Origin: Stromatinia cepivora
Lineage: Eukaryota; Ascomycota; Leotiomycetes; Helotiales; Sclerotiniaceae
Assembly: GCA_014898415.1 (NCBI GenBank)
Contig: RCTD01000007.1
Span: 1,736,001-1,800,000, forward strand
Direction: 5' to 3'
DNA: 64,000 nt
Part shown: positions 1-12,009 of the stretch, piece after piece
Position numbering within the stretch: the first letter of the stretch is position 1
Layout of the letters: every line of letters starts with the position of its first letter
Notes under the pieces: model-generated
The model's input: only the letters and a program-made list of their open reading frames with translations
The model's database searches: none
What the model was told of the DNA's origin: nothing
Translations under genes and position numbers: made by a program

Positions 1-366
1 GTCAATAATAATAACTTATAAAAAATCCAACAGAATCGTGGAGCTTTGCACTACTTCGTATAACCTCAAAACTGTTAATGTGACAAATCTGCTTTTCTTT
101 CTAGAAGTTGTGATTCCTTTCCAATCAAAACTTCCCGACACACTTATTACACGAAGTCGCCATCATTTGCGGGAACCCACATAAACTTCCGCCGCCGGCT
201 TTCAGATCGGACACTAATATCGACCAACCATCCGATAGAACTTGCTCTTCACTATACCCTTACAGCTGTTTTCCAAACCAAAAATATCCCCATTCATTCA
301 AAGCCACCTCGATTCAACAAAACTCCACATTTCGATTCTCGATTATCATTCGCACAATCTGCCATA
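1..366 (+). other. Upstream region of the Rad6-type gene
   Basis: No coding signal seen. The last 120 bases are rich in C and A with few G residues, as in many fungal 5' leaders. It probably holds the promoter and 5' UTR of the gene starting at 367. No clear TATA box or operator is recognised. Confidence 0.5.
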
Positions 367-1015
367 ATGTCTACAGCTGCTCGTCGTCGTCTTATGCGGG
401 ATTTCAAGGTTAGTGGCAACCCGTGGAGGGGCAAAAAGATCATGATTCGAAGGGAATCTAACCTTCATCTATAGCGCATGCAAACTGACCCTCCCGCTGG
501 TGTTTCCGCATCTCCTGTTGCAGATAATGTCATGCTCTGGTTAGTATTTCCTCAAGAATATCTAATGTTGAAGAATTTGATGTCAATATTGAAATTATTA
601 GGAACGCTGTCATTATCGGTCCAGCAGATACCCCTTTCGAAGATGGAACTTTCCGACTCGTTATGACCTTCGAAGAACAATATCCAAACAAGCCACCCGC
701 GGTCAAGTTCATTAGTCAAATGTTCCATCCTAATGTTTATGCAACCGGAGAGTTGTGTTTAGATATCCTACAGAATAGATGGAGTCCTACATATGATGTT
801 GCGGCGGTTTTGACAAGTATTCAAAGGTAAATATATACTTCGCAAAGAATCTATTGATTCCTGAGTCTATATACTAAGTTGCGTGCAGTCTGCTTAATGA
901 CCCAAACACTGGTTCCCCCGCCAATGTCGAAGCTTCCAATCTATACAAAGATAACAGAAGAGAATATACAAAACGTGTTAGGGAAACGGTTGAGAAGAGT
1001 TGGGAGGATAATTGA
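367..1015 (+). CDS. rad6: Ubiquitin-conjugating enzyme E2, Rad6/UBC2 family
   Basis: Four exons: 367-408, 475-539, 602-826 and 889-1015, joined at GT...AG introns that keep frame, giving about 152 residues. The protein opens [19 protein letters not shown], as in yeast Rad6, and carries the HPN motif (FHPNVY) and the active-site cysteine in [12 protein letters not shown], at about residue 88. It ends [10 protein letters not shown]. The long acidic tail of yeast Rad6 is missing, as in other filamentous fungi such as Neurospora MUS-8. Known role of the family: with Rad18 it mono-ubiquitinates PCNA for damage tolerance, with Bre1 it ubiquitinates histone H2B, and with Ubr1 it serves the N-end rule. 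It acts in nucleus and cytosol. Identification is very secure. The only uncertainty is exact intron borders. Confidence 0.96.
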
Positions 1016-1725
1016 GAATCAATTCTAAATTTCCGAGTGACTATATGGCAGGATTACTTTGAAGCACATTCAGCGTGATTCATAGGTAGTCACATTTGAG
1101 TTAGGCCTTATTTAATGATGAAATGGCGGGGTCCTGGAGTTTTTGAAACGGCATCTATAATGGAGTTTCCTTTCCAATCTGTCTATATGGTTTTTCTACA
1201 AGGAGTCAGTCAATAGGGCAATTTTTACAATGGTACATCTCATACAGCGTTACCCAATATATTTCGATTATAGCATATCGTGCAGGATACCACCATACAT
1301 GCCACATGGTACCTATGGTAACACGGAAAATCAACTGAAATGAATCATGAATTTACAACCAATTTTCTTCTTTCTAGATTCACGAAAAGAAAAAGTCAGT
1401 AGACTGGTAATGTGCAAACAGATATAACAACTCAATATTATTACTCCTCAAACAAGCATTTCCCTTGTCATTTACGGTATGACCATTCTTGTGTAGTCGT
1501 GGTCGCATTGCATTGACACAAATTTCTTCCGACATTGCATTGGCCTTGGAGTTAACTACGCGAAGATCTTTAGCGCGACTGTGTGTCAACAACCTTCTCC
1601 TTATCAACCACTGACCACAAAGTATTACTTCGATACAACATTCTTTAAAGCTGCAACGACAACATAAATTCTGAGTTCGACTCTTGTACATATGGTCGTT
1701 CCGGGATAACAGCCATCTCGCGATC
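1016..1725. other. Intergenic, Rad6 gene to kinesin gene
   Basis: About 700 bases between two genes on the same strand. It should contain the Rad6 3' end and the kinesin promoter and leader. Short open frames on the reverse strand (1380-1775) have no recognisable content. Nothing else is seen. Confidence 0.5.
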
Positions 1726-4670
1726 ATGTCGAACTCTATTAAGGTTGTCTGTCGGTTTAGGCCGCAGAATCGCATTGAAAATGAACAAGGTGCTCAACCG
1801 GTTGTAAAATTCGAGGCTGATGACACTTGCGCCCTTGATGTAGGTGTCTTGTCGAACTACTCCAGAATGTTATACTCTACTAATCACAGAGATAGTCAAA
1901 TGGAGCGGCTGGATCCTTTACATTCGATCGTGTTTTTGGCATGAGCTCACGGCAAAAAGATATTTTCGACTTCTCCATTAAACCTACTGTAGACGATATT
2001 CTTAACGGTTATAATGGAACGGTCTTTGCATATGGTCAAACAGGAGCGGGAAAGTCTTATACGATGATGGGAACAAACCTCGACAACGATGATGGTAGAG
2101 GTGTTATTCCGAGAATTGTGGAGCAAATATTCGCCAGCATTTTGTCCAGTCCGGGTACGATCGAGTATACAGTAAGGGTCAGCTATATGGAAATTTATAT
2201 GGAACGCATTAGAGATCTGCTACAGCCGCAAAATGACAATCTTCCTATCCACGAAGAGAAAAATAGAGGTGTTTACGTTAAGGGGTTATTAGAGGTTTAT
2301 GTTTCAAGTGTCCAAGAAGTCTATGAAGTTTTAAAAAGAGGAGGGGATGCAAGAGTTGTAGCCTCGACCAACATGAATGCAGAATCCTCTCGATCGCATT
2401 CCATATTTGTTATCACGATTACACAAAAGAACGTTGAAACCGGATCGGCAAAGAGCGGTCAACTTTTCTTGGTCGATTTGGCTGGTAGTGAAAAAGTCGG
2501 GAAGACTGGTGCTAGTGGACAGACCCTGGAGGAGGCAAAGAAGATCAACAAGAGTTTGAGTGCTCTTGGTATGGTTATCAACAACCTGACGGACGGCAAA
2601 TCATCGCATATTCCTTATCGAGATTCGAAACTTACTAGAATTTTACAAGAGAGTTTGGGAGGAAATAGTAGAACAACACTCATCATTAACTGCTCGCCTA
2701 GTAGTTACAATGCCGAAGAAACTCTGAGTACTTTGAGATTTGGTATGCGAGCAAAGGCAATCAAGAATAAGGCCAAGGTCAACGCGGAGCTCAGTCCAGC
2801 GGAACTTAAAGCCTTACTTAGGAAAGCCCAGTCACAAGTCACTACCTTTGAAACCTATGTTTCTACCCTGGAGGGAGAAGTTCAGTTGTGGCGTAAGGGA
2901 GAATCTGTACCAAAGGAGCAATGGGCGCCCCCACTCGCAGGCGTCAGTGGGGCAAAAGCAGAGGCTGCTCGAGCACCTCGGCCATCTACACCTTCTCGTT
3001 TGGCAATGGAAAGTCGAGCAGAGACACCGGTGACAGAAAGGTCGGCTACTCCAGGTATACCGATAGACAAAGACGAGAGAGAAGAATTCTTGAGACGCGA
3101 AAATGAACTTCAAGATCAGATAACTGAGAAGGAAACTCAAATTGCCGCTGCAGAGAAGACGTTGCGAGATACCAAGGAGGAACTCACTTACCTAAAAGAA
3201 CGAGATGCCAAGGTCAATAAGGATAACGAAAAGCTTACTAGTGAAGCAAACGAGTTTAAAATGCAACTTGAGCGATTAGCATTCGAGAGTAAAGAGGCAC
3301 AGATTACCATGGATAGTCTGAAAGAAGCCAACGCCGAGCTGACCGCGGAGCTCGATGAACTCAAGCAGCAATTACTTAATGTCAAAATGAGTGCCAAAGA
3401 ATCGACTGCTGCCTTGGATGAGAAGGAGAAGAGAAAGGCCGAGAAAATGGCCCAGATGATGGCTGGATTTGATCTGGGTGGGGATGTCTTTAGCGAGAAT
3501 GAAGCAACCATCAAGAAGGTCATTGATCATATCGACTCTCTTCATGAGCAAAGTTCTGCGGGGGAAGCCATTCCTCCTGATGAATTTGAAGAATTGAGGG
3601 TAAAACTGGTCGAGACACAGGGCATTGTCCGACAAGCAGAACTCTCCATGTTTGGATCATCATCGAATGATGCCAATGTTAAGCGCAGGGACGAGTTAGA
3701 ACAACGACTTCAGGTCCTCGAGCAAGAATATGAAGACCTTCTCGAGCGTAACTTAGGTGAAGGAGATGTCGCTGAGATCAAGGAACGTCTCGAAAAGGCA
3801 TATTCCAACAATCAAGACATTAAGATTGAATTGGTGGAAGATCTTAAAAAAGAGGTCGCCCAAAAGTCAGCTGAGATTGAAAAGTTCAAGGCTGTAAACG
3901 AAGATCTTCAACAAAGAGTCAAGTCAGGCGGTGCAACCAACGGCACAGCACCTAGCTCGGCGAGCGGCAAGACTGTTCAACAACAAATTGCCGAATTCGA
4001 CGTGATGAAGAAGAGTTTGATGCGCGACTTGCAAAATCGCTGTGAACGTGTTGTTGAATTAGAAATCTCTCTAGATGAGACCCGCGAACAATATAACAAT
4101 GTTCTCCGTTCATCTAACAACAGAGCCCAACAAAAGAAAATGGCTTTCCTGGAGAGAAATCTAGAACAATTAACTCATGTTCAAAGACAATTGGTCGAAC
4201 AGAATGGCAGCTTGAAGAAGGAAGTTGCTATTGCTGAGAGGAAGTTGATTGCGAGAAATGAACGAATTCAGAGTTTGGAGAGTCTATTACAGGATTCGCA
4301 GGAGAAGTTGACGACTGCTAGTCACAGGTTCGGTCCCCCTTTTCGCTTTTGCTTTTGCTTTTGGTTTTGCCTTCCCTTCCTCTTTCTTCTCCTTATCCAT
4401 CAGTAACATTACTGATACCACTCTAGATTCGAGGCTCAACTTTCAGCCGTAAAAGAACGGCTTGAAGCCGCTAAGGCAGGTAGTACCCGTGGACTAGGCT
4501 CACCTACTGGAGGATTCAGCTTTGGCGGTGCGGGAAGTAGGATTGCTAAACCACTAAGAGGAGGTGGTGGTGATGGGCAGATCCCGACAATCGGTAACTT
4601 GCAAAACTCTGAGACTGGAAGCACCGGGAGCACGAAGAGAAGTTCATGGTTTTTCTCGGGGCAGAAATAG
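1726..4670 (+). CDS. kinA: Conventional kinesin (kinesin-1) heavy chain
   Basis: Three exons: 1726-1839, 1896-4327 and 4427-4670, giving about 929 residues, the usual length of fungal kinesin-1 (Neurospora NKIN). The start MSNSIKVVCRFRPQNR is the family N-terminus. The motor domain shows the P-loop GQTGAGKSYTMMG, switch I NAESSRSHS and switch II LVDLAGSEKVGKTGA. Long coiled-coil segments follow from about residue 380. The tail carries GSRIAKPLRGG, which contains the IAK motif that folds back on the motor and inhibits it. The protein walks to microtubule plus ends and moves vesicles and early cargo toward hyphal tips. Fungal kinesin-1 lacks light chains. The first intron has a good branch site (TACTAATCAC). 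If the last intron were retained, the tail including IAK would be lost. Confidence 0.96.
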
Positions 4671-5017
4671 ATGAGTAAATTCTAGTGAGGGAGAGGAAAG
4701 AGAAAATGTATAGCAGGAGCCCGGGGAGGTTATTGTGTCATTGGATTTAGCCTGAGGATATTGCCCATTTTTTCGGGACAGTGGATGAGTTAAGGGAGTT
4801 GGTGGAATTGCGAGAGGGTGTGGATGATTAGGGCAACGGATATAGATACGGAGGGGCAGTGGATGAATAAAGGAAAGAAGAAGACGAGCAACGAAGATTA
4901 TAAAGAATAGATGAGACTCATGTATACCCACGCTTTCTTGTTTTATCACCTTATTTTCTTGATGATGGGAGCGCGAAGGCATCGGGTTTGAGTTAGTTTT
5001 GGCATTGGATCGGTAGA

Positions 5018-5045
5018 AGGGGAGGGGAGGGGAGGGGAGGGGAGG
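5018..5045 (+). repeat. G-rich tandem repeat (GGGGA)n
   Basis: About five copies of GGGGA in a row, giving five runs of four G on the plus strand. Such a tract can form a G-quadruplex. It lies about 350 bases past the kinesin stop codon, in the expected 3' flank. Confidence 0.85.
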
Positions 5046-5989
5046 AATACGGGAAATGAGATGGTAAATCGTTAGGGATCAATTATCAATGAAGCTAGAA
5101 AATGAATATCTACAACTTTCTTCGACATATCAATACATCAATAGCCCAGAGGTTTCCTTCTCGACGAATATAGAATGTAGAATTATTTGAGGAATAGAAT
5201 ATTGTGGCGGTGCGGTCAGATAATGAATGTCTTGTCTTTTTAGAACTGCCTAGATTGAAGGATTGTGCTTTGGCCACTAGATGGACCGATCGGTTAGAAC
5301 TTATTGGGTTTTAATAATGCCCCTCTTCGCTTTGATGATTTGATATACAACGGATGTAACGGCTAAGGAGAAGGAGAGGGGGAGGAGTCATGGGCTTTGA
5401 ATGTTTGCTTGTAGATGGTGAGTTGATTGCCCTGTTGTTTTGGTGGTTGGATTGAGGTGGCGATAAGGAGGATGGATGTTGTCCTGTTTGATATGAGTTA
5501 TATACCTATAATTACTATTTATATACATCTCGAAGATTAGAAAGAGTTTAGAGTCTCCATAGAGTTAAGGCAAATGTTAGATATCTTCAATTGCTTTCCA
5601 ACATGAATAGCAAATATCAGACGCTTATCAAACGCTTTAAATTATGATCAGAGCCTAAAAATAATCTTAATCCACTAAAATGAGCGCATAAAAGCCAACT
5701 TGATCTAGCATGACTAAATCAATAACATCTCTTAACCAACCAACCACGCCCAACCAATTATACAATGATAAACTTCAATATTATTTCAAATTTTCCTTTT
5801 TCCCTTATCCAAACGATTCATCTGCACACCTAATGCAACCTTGTATCCCGACCTTGAAAAGTACTATACTTGATTCGGCAACTCCCCACGGTATTGTGTT
5901 ATTGTCCAACACGAGCTGCCAAGTATTTACTTCCCTTGCTTTCCTTGTTGGTACACGGAAAATTGGAAAATTTCCTTTTCTTTCCTCAA

Positions 5990-6039
5990 ATCTCTGATCT
6001 CTGATCTCCGTCCTCTGTCCTCTGTCCTCTGTCCTCTTT
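5990..6039 (+). repeat. Short degenerate tandem repeat (CTCTGTC-type)
   Basis: Units ATCTCTG and then CTCTGTC recur about four times each with small changes. It is a simple sequence tract upstream of the GPI-protein gene. No function is evident. Confidence 0.7.
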
Positions 6040-6359
6040 TAACAGTTGTCACATTACAAATTTTGTACATTGTGAGAGAAAAGAAGTCGTCGAGAAAACT
6101 TCACTGTCATTCGTTCTATTGTCCCATTCTCTGACATTCTTTACATGGTGAAGTTTTATCTTGAGTTTGTACATTGTTTATCTTATCTACTTTACTATTC
6201 TGATCGATAGTTGGTTCAGTTTTACCCACTTACTTCAGATCTCGAATTCATTCGCTTTCACATCACCTCTGAACCCAGTACATACATACGCAAAACATTT
6301 AGGTTGTACATCATACATTTGATACACCTCTTATCACGACAACACATCATACAATTAAT

Positions 6360-7337
6360 ATGCGCCATCAACTTCTATTCGCATTTATTGCGCCTGCAGT
6401 ATTGGCAGCACCATCCATATTGGAATCTCGCGGTGACTGTCGACAAGGATATACCTTATGTTCTCCCGCCGGCGCCACAAACGCCAATACCCCACAAATT
6501 GGTGATTCGGATTTCGTGAATCTATTCCAAGATATCGTTCTATCATCTTTGCCCACTAGCAAACGATCACTTTCTTCCTCTTCAGAAGCCAGTTCCGCAA
6601 AACGCGATTCAGCTTCGCTATGCTGCGTTTCCTCCTTGACATGTCTCACCATGCACTCTCTAAGCATTCCCTTTTGCTACGACCAATTCACAACCAACTA
6701 TTATCTCCCAGATGATAGCTATGGAACTGTAGTAGGAGGTTCTTATACTTCCCCATCTGGCGCTACTGCAAATTTGGAAAGCGGAGATTATACAAATAAA
6801 GATGGAACAACGGGAAATATCTATAGTAGCAACGAAGCCGCCAAACCCAACACAGCAACTCTACCTATGCCCTCGCAATTCACCGCCAGCGGAGTGGGAA
6901 GTGCTATTCCCGCCTCTGATTTAGGTGGAGTAACAATTACTTACACAACCACACTCCCAGCCAGCACCATCCCAGCTACTACGATCCCCGCAACCACCAT
7001 ACCGGCTAGCGTTTCAGCGCAAACAATCTCAGTACCAAGGACAATCACGACTTCGATTGGGGGAAGCGAGGTTGTGAGTACGGAGACTGAGGTGGAGACT
7101 ACTGGGACGACGATTTCGGGAACGACGAAGAGTGCTAGTACTAGGAGTGCGAGTACGGTTAGTGAGAGTGTGGCGACGATTACGACGGTCGTGGCTAGTG
7201 ATAGTGCTTCTGCTTTGGGTAGTGCGGCGGGTGCGACGGCGAGTGCGAAGGGGAAGAGTGGGGGTGGTAAGGTGGAGGTGCAGGTGGGATTTTCGGGGTT
7301 GCTGGGTATGTTGGGGGTTATGGCTTTGGTTTTGTAG
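6360..7337 (+). CDS. Secreted Ser/Thr-rich GPI-anchored cell-wall protein
   Basis: A single exon of 325 codons. Residues 1-17 (MRHQLLFAFIAPAVLAA) are a clear signal peptide. A cysteine-bearing head follows (Cys at about 27, 34, a CC pair near 89-90, and two more by about 106). From about residue 170 the chain is very rich in Ser, Thr and Ala, with repeated TIPAT units, as expected for O-mannosylated stalks. The C-terminus GFSGLLGMLGVMALVL is hydrophobic and preceded by small residues (GKSGGG), the layout of a GPI attachment signal. Two Lys-Arg pairs lie in the head (TSKRS and SAKRD) and could be Kex2 sites. The likely place is the plasma membrane or cell wall. The specific role is unknown, and I do not recognise a named domain such as CFEM. 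Confidence 0.85.
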   Translation: MRHQLLFAFIAPAVLAAPSILESRGDCRQGYTLCSPAGATNANTPQIGDSDFVNLFQDIVLSSLPTSKRSLSSSSEASSAKRDSASLCCVSSLTCLTMHSLSIPFCYDQFTTNYYLPDDSYGTVVGGSYTSPSGATANLESGDYTNKDGTTGNIYSSNEAAKPNTATLPMPSQFTASGVGSAIPASDLGGVTITYTTTLPASTIPATTIPATTIPASVSAQTISVPRTITTSIGGSEVVSTETEVETTGTTISGTTKSASTRSASTVSESVATITTVVASDSASALGSAAGATASAKGKSGGGKVEVQVGFSGLLGMLGVMALVL

Positions 7338-7818
7338 GGGTTGGAGGGGCCGGGGAAAGTTTGCGAATTTGGATGGCTTTCCAATAATAAGGAATATCAC
7401 AAGGAAAGGGATAAGATATTGGTCTTAATGAATGAACTCGAATGCTTGGGATGGACAGTGGAATGGCTGTGAAATGGAGGATGATATATGCATACCTATG
7501 ATACGATCGATACCTCTAATGTTAATGGCGAATATAAATATAGTCTATAGTCTATAGGATAGGATAGGGGTTTTATAGTATGAGAGTTTCGTTCAAGATT
7601 ATGCATTGTTATTAGAGGAATTGATGGTTTTGATAATGATGTGATGTTGATGGCGTGTGTGTAGTATGATTAAACAAATGGAATAAGTTGTACTTGTCCG
7701 ATCGGCCGGTTTGCTGACAGGCTTTAATCTGACCGATGACACCATTGTACTATGATACTTTAACCTTCCGACTCCCTTTCGACTTGTGGAATCCGATATT
7801 CACCACCTATTCTCCACC
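7338..7818. other. Intergenic, GPI protein to interrupted gene
   Basis: About 480 bases, A+T-rich, with a small TCTATAG/GATAG repeat at about 7540-7568. No gene is seen. Several reverse-strand open frames reach into it from the Ser/Thr-rich gene, but they are compositional shadows. Confidence 0.45.
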
Positions 7819-8625
7819 ATGTCAAACAAACCCACGGGCCAATGAGCCCCTCGCAAAGTCCCCCACGAGACCATCACCGAAGAAGCACCCAGCCACGACG
7901 GCACCCCGACAACAGCATACTGGCGGCAACCAGAACCCAACCCGCGCCCTCCGTACGCGCGCCGAATTTATGATACCACGCCCGATGCAGCGATCCCAGG
8001 ACGCGCGGCAGAGTTGGCGAAGATCATCCATGAGAAGACGATGGATTATCGTGATGGGTTTGGCAGTGGAGAACCCGATCGTATTGAGGTTGTAGCCCTG
8101 CCCATGCCCATGCCTGAGGATGCGCCGGCTGGGGAAAGGCTGGAGAAGTGTAAAGTGCATTATATCGCCGACGTATCAACCCGTGAGGCGGATTGGCATT
8201 TACCAAGGACGTTTCTACACGATTGGTATCAGAGGGCTATTATCGTAATTGATCGGTTACGAGAAGAGTGGCGGAAAGCTTTCGATCGTCCTTTGGAGAA
8301 CTTGGGATCTATGCATATGGTAATTACATTTTTCCTCGCTTTTATGCACAGCACTCCATTGAAATACTCTACCGTTCTCTGAGTCTATTGTTATCTATGT
8401 TAATAACAGGCCAAAAACTACCTGGACTAGAAATGGGAGAGTAGGAATCCGTTTCATAATATGAACTCATCAGATTGGGCGACAAACCCGCACGGTACTT
8501 ATTTGTTGGCTGGATGGGACTTGGAAATTTCTCCAGAACTCCATGCTCTCCTGGAGGAGACGGGGAGTCAATGCCAAAAGAGAAAGTTTCGCCACATGCT
8601 CTCGTGCATCTTGACAGAGATCTAG
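7819..8625 (+). pseudogene. Interrupted gene, unknown fungal protein
   Basis: A protein-like reading frame runs from an ATG at 7819 but meets an in-frame TGA at 7843-7845, after eight codons. It then continues open for over 150 codons to a donor at 8320. A second exon gives SDWATNPHGTYLLAGWDLE and stops at 8623-8625. If the acceptor is 8409, a second in-frame stop (TAG 8428-8430) occurs. If it is the AG at 8429-8430, the frame stays open. The product would be about 230 residues. It is tryptophan- and tyrosine-rich with no domain I know. The choice of frame rests on natural amino-acid composition (for example EADWHLPRTFLHDWYQRA). It could be a decayed gene, a gene with an unseen upstream exon, or a gene starting at the ATG at 8041. 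I judge decay somewhat more likely. Confidence 0.45.
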
Positions 8626-9183
8626 CCCATCTGAGGAAAGGCATTGAGCAGTGCTACATTCAGTATGCTGGCCGAGGATTAATCGATGAGGAGTTGAGCC
8701 TAAGGGCTAGTAGTGGTGGAGATTGGGAACATGTCAAGCCGATGAATGCTCGCTAATAAGCCTTGCACTGTGAAACATACTTCTCGTTAAGTCCACCATG
8801 CACGAATATAAGTAGCTTTGCCCCATTGTGTGCTTTTCTTCTCCCGCACATGGCACGATTCATATTGAGATGCTACTTGATTACCCATTAGCTTTCCAGC
8901 AATGTATCTTGAGTGTTATATACTCGACCAGGAGTCATTCGACGCGTCTCTACTTAGAAATGCACTACGGTACATTATGTCATTATGCCTGCGGATTATA
9001 AAATCCAGAGGAAACACCAACACAATATGCCTCGCCCAACCAGAAATTCGTTATACAGTCGACGATACGGTCGGGTTCCATTCATGGAATTCACCATCCG
9101 TGATACCAAATTTCGCCCCCATACTAGGGCATGTATCTGTTACGACGACTATCATCAGGCGCCGCGTCACATGATTAACTTAG

Positions 9184-9208
9184 GTAACGTGACCTTAAGT
9201 CACGTTAC
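9184..9208. repeat. Perfect inverted repeat, 10-base arms
   Basis: GTAACGTGAC at 9184-9193 is followed by a 5-base loop (CTTAA) and its exact complement GTCACGTTAC at 9199-9208. It abuts the possible LTR that follows and could be part of its end. Confidence 0.8.
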
Positions 9209-9447
9209 GGACCGCTGAGGAATGCTGGCGGTCCTGACTAGCCATAGCATGAAGGTCTATATAACCAGGATGGATTTCCTTACTGTAGAGCTTTGTGCTC
9301 AAGATCAGTCATTCAGTATAATCTACTATTAGTTACGAATTGCAATCATTCACCGTTGCTACTTAAGTCCCTGCTTGACGCCTAGTTATAAACCACCTCG
9401 AGAGCCTAGAGCACTTCCACGTGATCTAGACGGCAACCCTCGTAACA
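9203..9447 (+). mobile_element. Possible solo LTR
   Basis: The stretch runs from GTTACGGACC to CGTAACA, so its ends are near-inverted copies (TGTTACG/CGTAACA type, first T missing). Inside is a TATA-like CTATATAACC followed by a G+C-richer leader-like part, as in a retrotransposon LTR. No target duplication is found and no internal element genes flank it. This is a weak call from structure only. Confidence 0.25.
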
Positions 9448-11760
9448 GTATCATCGGTTACGGAAAGATAGATAGGCTTTGGTTAGCTTAATTTCCCAGA
9501 CCGGTTCTTAAACGTGGAAAGGGATAGTAGATGATGTGCGCTTACTCGCAATCACATAATATGCATTACTGTTCGGCGGGATCCCAGATATAGTGGGGCT
9601 TGGTGGCGTTATCAAAGATGTTGTCGTCGTTGGGGCACTGCTTGTTCGGATGTAAGTATTAGGGGAGTGATTCTGGGTGTTGTTGTAGATTGTTAGGAAA
9701 GGAGAGGAGGAATCATTAGATGAAGGAAGAAGAAGGATCCAATAATGTTAGCGGTCATCCCTCTCGTTCGTTTGACATCCATGCCCTGAGAGTAGAACGG
9801 ATGAAACTGTTAAAGAAATGACTCTGGGCGTCATCATAGATTAATATGATGGGAAAGAAAGTGAAGAAGGAGAGAGAATTATAACCAAGAGAAAACTCCT
9901 GGGGAAAATCGAGGGAGAAGAGGCAGTAATCATACATTTTCGTTCCATGGTTGAAAAGAGCCAGTCGGCGCAACCATAGCAAACATGGCCGGATTTGGAA
10001 TGATATTCGGGCTAAAGAGCTAGTGGCGAGGGTCATTTTCCATTTCCCAAAAATGAGGGATGCATTGTTATCTTTTTTGTGTATTAGGGTTTGTCGCAGT
10101 GTTGAGCCTTTAGTCTTTGCTCGATCTAGAACACTTCGCTTTTATTTCTAGCAGCTCCAGCCTCTTCCCTGTCAGCTTTTCCATTGATTCTGTGTTCGCT
10201 CGCTCCTTTATTTGTCGACAGCCTTCCAATTGGCTTCCTCCTCCTTTGCAGTGCGTCCTTCGGCCTTTACCTTCGCTAAATCGATGCGATTCAGGACTAT
10301 TCAAGCTAGAGGAGGGGTTTCGCTGAATCGATCCCATTGAGTAGTCCAACCATAAAAGGATTCTTCATCTTTTTCTCAGTTTTAATTGAGGCTCGGATTC
10401 TAAACTACCTGATCACCATCTACTTATAGGGGAGAAATTTGATGATGATGCTTCCAGCCCCTCTAGCGAATCGAATGATAAATCTACTGATGAAGGTGAC
10501 CTGCTGCAGTAAGGTCCGAATTAGAATTCCAGTAGCTAGGAAGAATTGCAGTGATGAATCCTTCCACCGCTTGGAAGAATCGAATCATGGAGGTTTCGCT
10601 ATAGCTTACGAACCTACAGATAGCAAACACAACATCGAATAACGAATCAAAGGACTGGACTCTGAGATACAGCATGACATCACATGAGAAATTGGAAGAG
10701 CCCGTACGTATGGCTGGCTTAATTAAACTCGGGGCTTTTTGGAATTTTAGAGTGGAAACTACCTGTACCTGCTAAAGTGGTGTAAGCTTAGAACATGGGC
10801 TTTTATAATCTATTACAGATGAATTTACGCGGTCGACTCAATTTACTCATCTCATTGGGCTCCTACGTTTTCATGGCTAACGATTGGACTAAGAATGGGG
10901 TTGAGAGTATGAGTATCAGCAATGTCGAATGAGAAATGGAGGATGATCTAGGGAGTTTATGGTGAGTCTAATGATTGGTCCAGGAAACAGATTCATCGCT
11001 CTCGTGATAATTAGGAGAGTGTGGCTCCTTTTGAAAGTGCTATTCTTGTTGGGAATGGTCCTCTAGAATACTGGATATGTGATGATGGAGGCAATAAAAT
11101 TGAGCGATTTTCTTTAGCGAGTAGAAATATGCAGGACAATTGAGAAGAGGTGACGAGAAGACTATCTGATAGGCATGTATCTTGATCAAAAATATGGAGA
11201 TAAGATACATTTGCTGCTTTGCTAGCATGGAAGAATCTACTTAACACAATAGAGAAAATATTGGAGATTAAAAGTTTTTACTACTCAAGACGTGTTCGAA
11301 TCTTCTTCTCCCATTTCCACACTATAACGGATATCTAGACTCATTCCCTGAATCTTTCAGCCTAGTCATGAGCATTAATTGTTTGAACAGAAGTCCAAAA
11401 GATCTCCCTCAATTTACAAAATAACCCCTATCTTACTCATACTCCCATCTTTATCTCCCTCTATAAATCACCCCAAAAACAAAAATTTATTGATCAAGAT
11501 ATACAGTACGAAGTACTTACTCTATAACAAACTCCCCACATCAATATCAAGCCACGTAGACGAGCCGTGGGGGTGGGGAAGAAAGTAGATTTCGAGAATC
11601 GATCTAATCTAAAAGTTAGAATAGGACTTATAATTAATAGAACAAACAAACAAATAAACAATGATCAAAATCATCATTATCATCCAGACACCATAACCAA
11701 CTACCAACTACCAACAATACACTGGAGGAAAAATAATGACAACACAAACATTCATAACCA

Positions 11761-11787
11761 CATCATCATCATCATCATCATCATCAT
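11761..11787 (+). repeat. Trinucleotide microsatellite (CAT)9
   Basis: Nine CAT units in a row inside a non-coding, low-complexity stretch. The reverse strand reads as a poly-Asp frame, which is not a gene. Confidence 0.95.
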
Positions 11788-12009
11788 ACATACCACGCAC
11801 CCCACAAAGCATACCCACACCCACACCAACACCACTTTTTCTTTCTCCAATCTTCCACGCTTGTGAGGAGCTGACTGAATTTCCGCTAATACAATACACG
11901 AGTCATGTCTAAAATCGCTTCAATATCAACATGAATAGAATGATGGGGGGTCAGCTTAATATCTACCCCTCCAAGTACAAATTAACGTACCCAACGCAAC
12001 CCAAACCAA

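Larger units (their letters stand above)
4671..6359. other. Intergenic, kinesin to GPI protein
   Basis: About 1.7 kb without a convincing gene. It has a G-rich GGGGA tract at 5018-5045 and a degenerate CTCTGTC/CTGATC repeat near 5990-6039. A 95-codon open frame at 5710-5997 has no domain, odd composition and no conserved look. The last 300 bases are pyrimidine-rich and are likely the leader of the next gene. Confidence 0.45.

Noticed and set aside
6941..7428. Several long frames on both strands in the 3' half of the GPI-protein gene
   Set aside because: They mirror the Ser/Thr-rich repeat composition of the true gene and have unnatural Arg- or Val-rich content.
8410..8430. TAG at 8428-8430 as a second nonsense mutation
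   Set aside because: Moving the intron acceptor from 8409 to the AG at 8429-8430 keeps the frame open, so this stop is not firm evidence of decay.
11708..11899. Acidic (poly-Asp) reverse-strand protein
   Set aside because: It is only the reverse reading of the CAT microsatellite.
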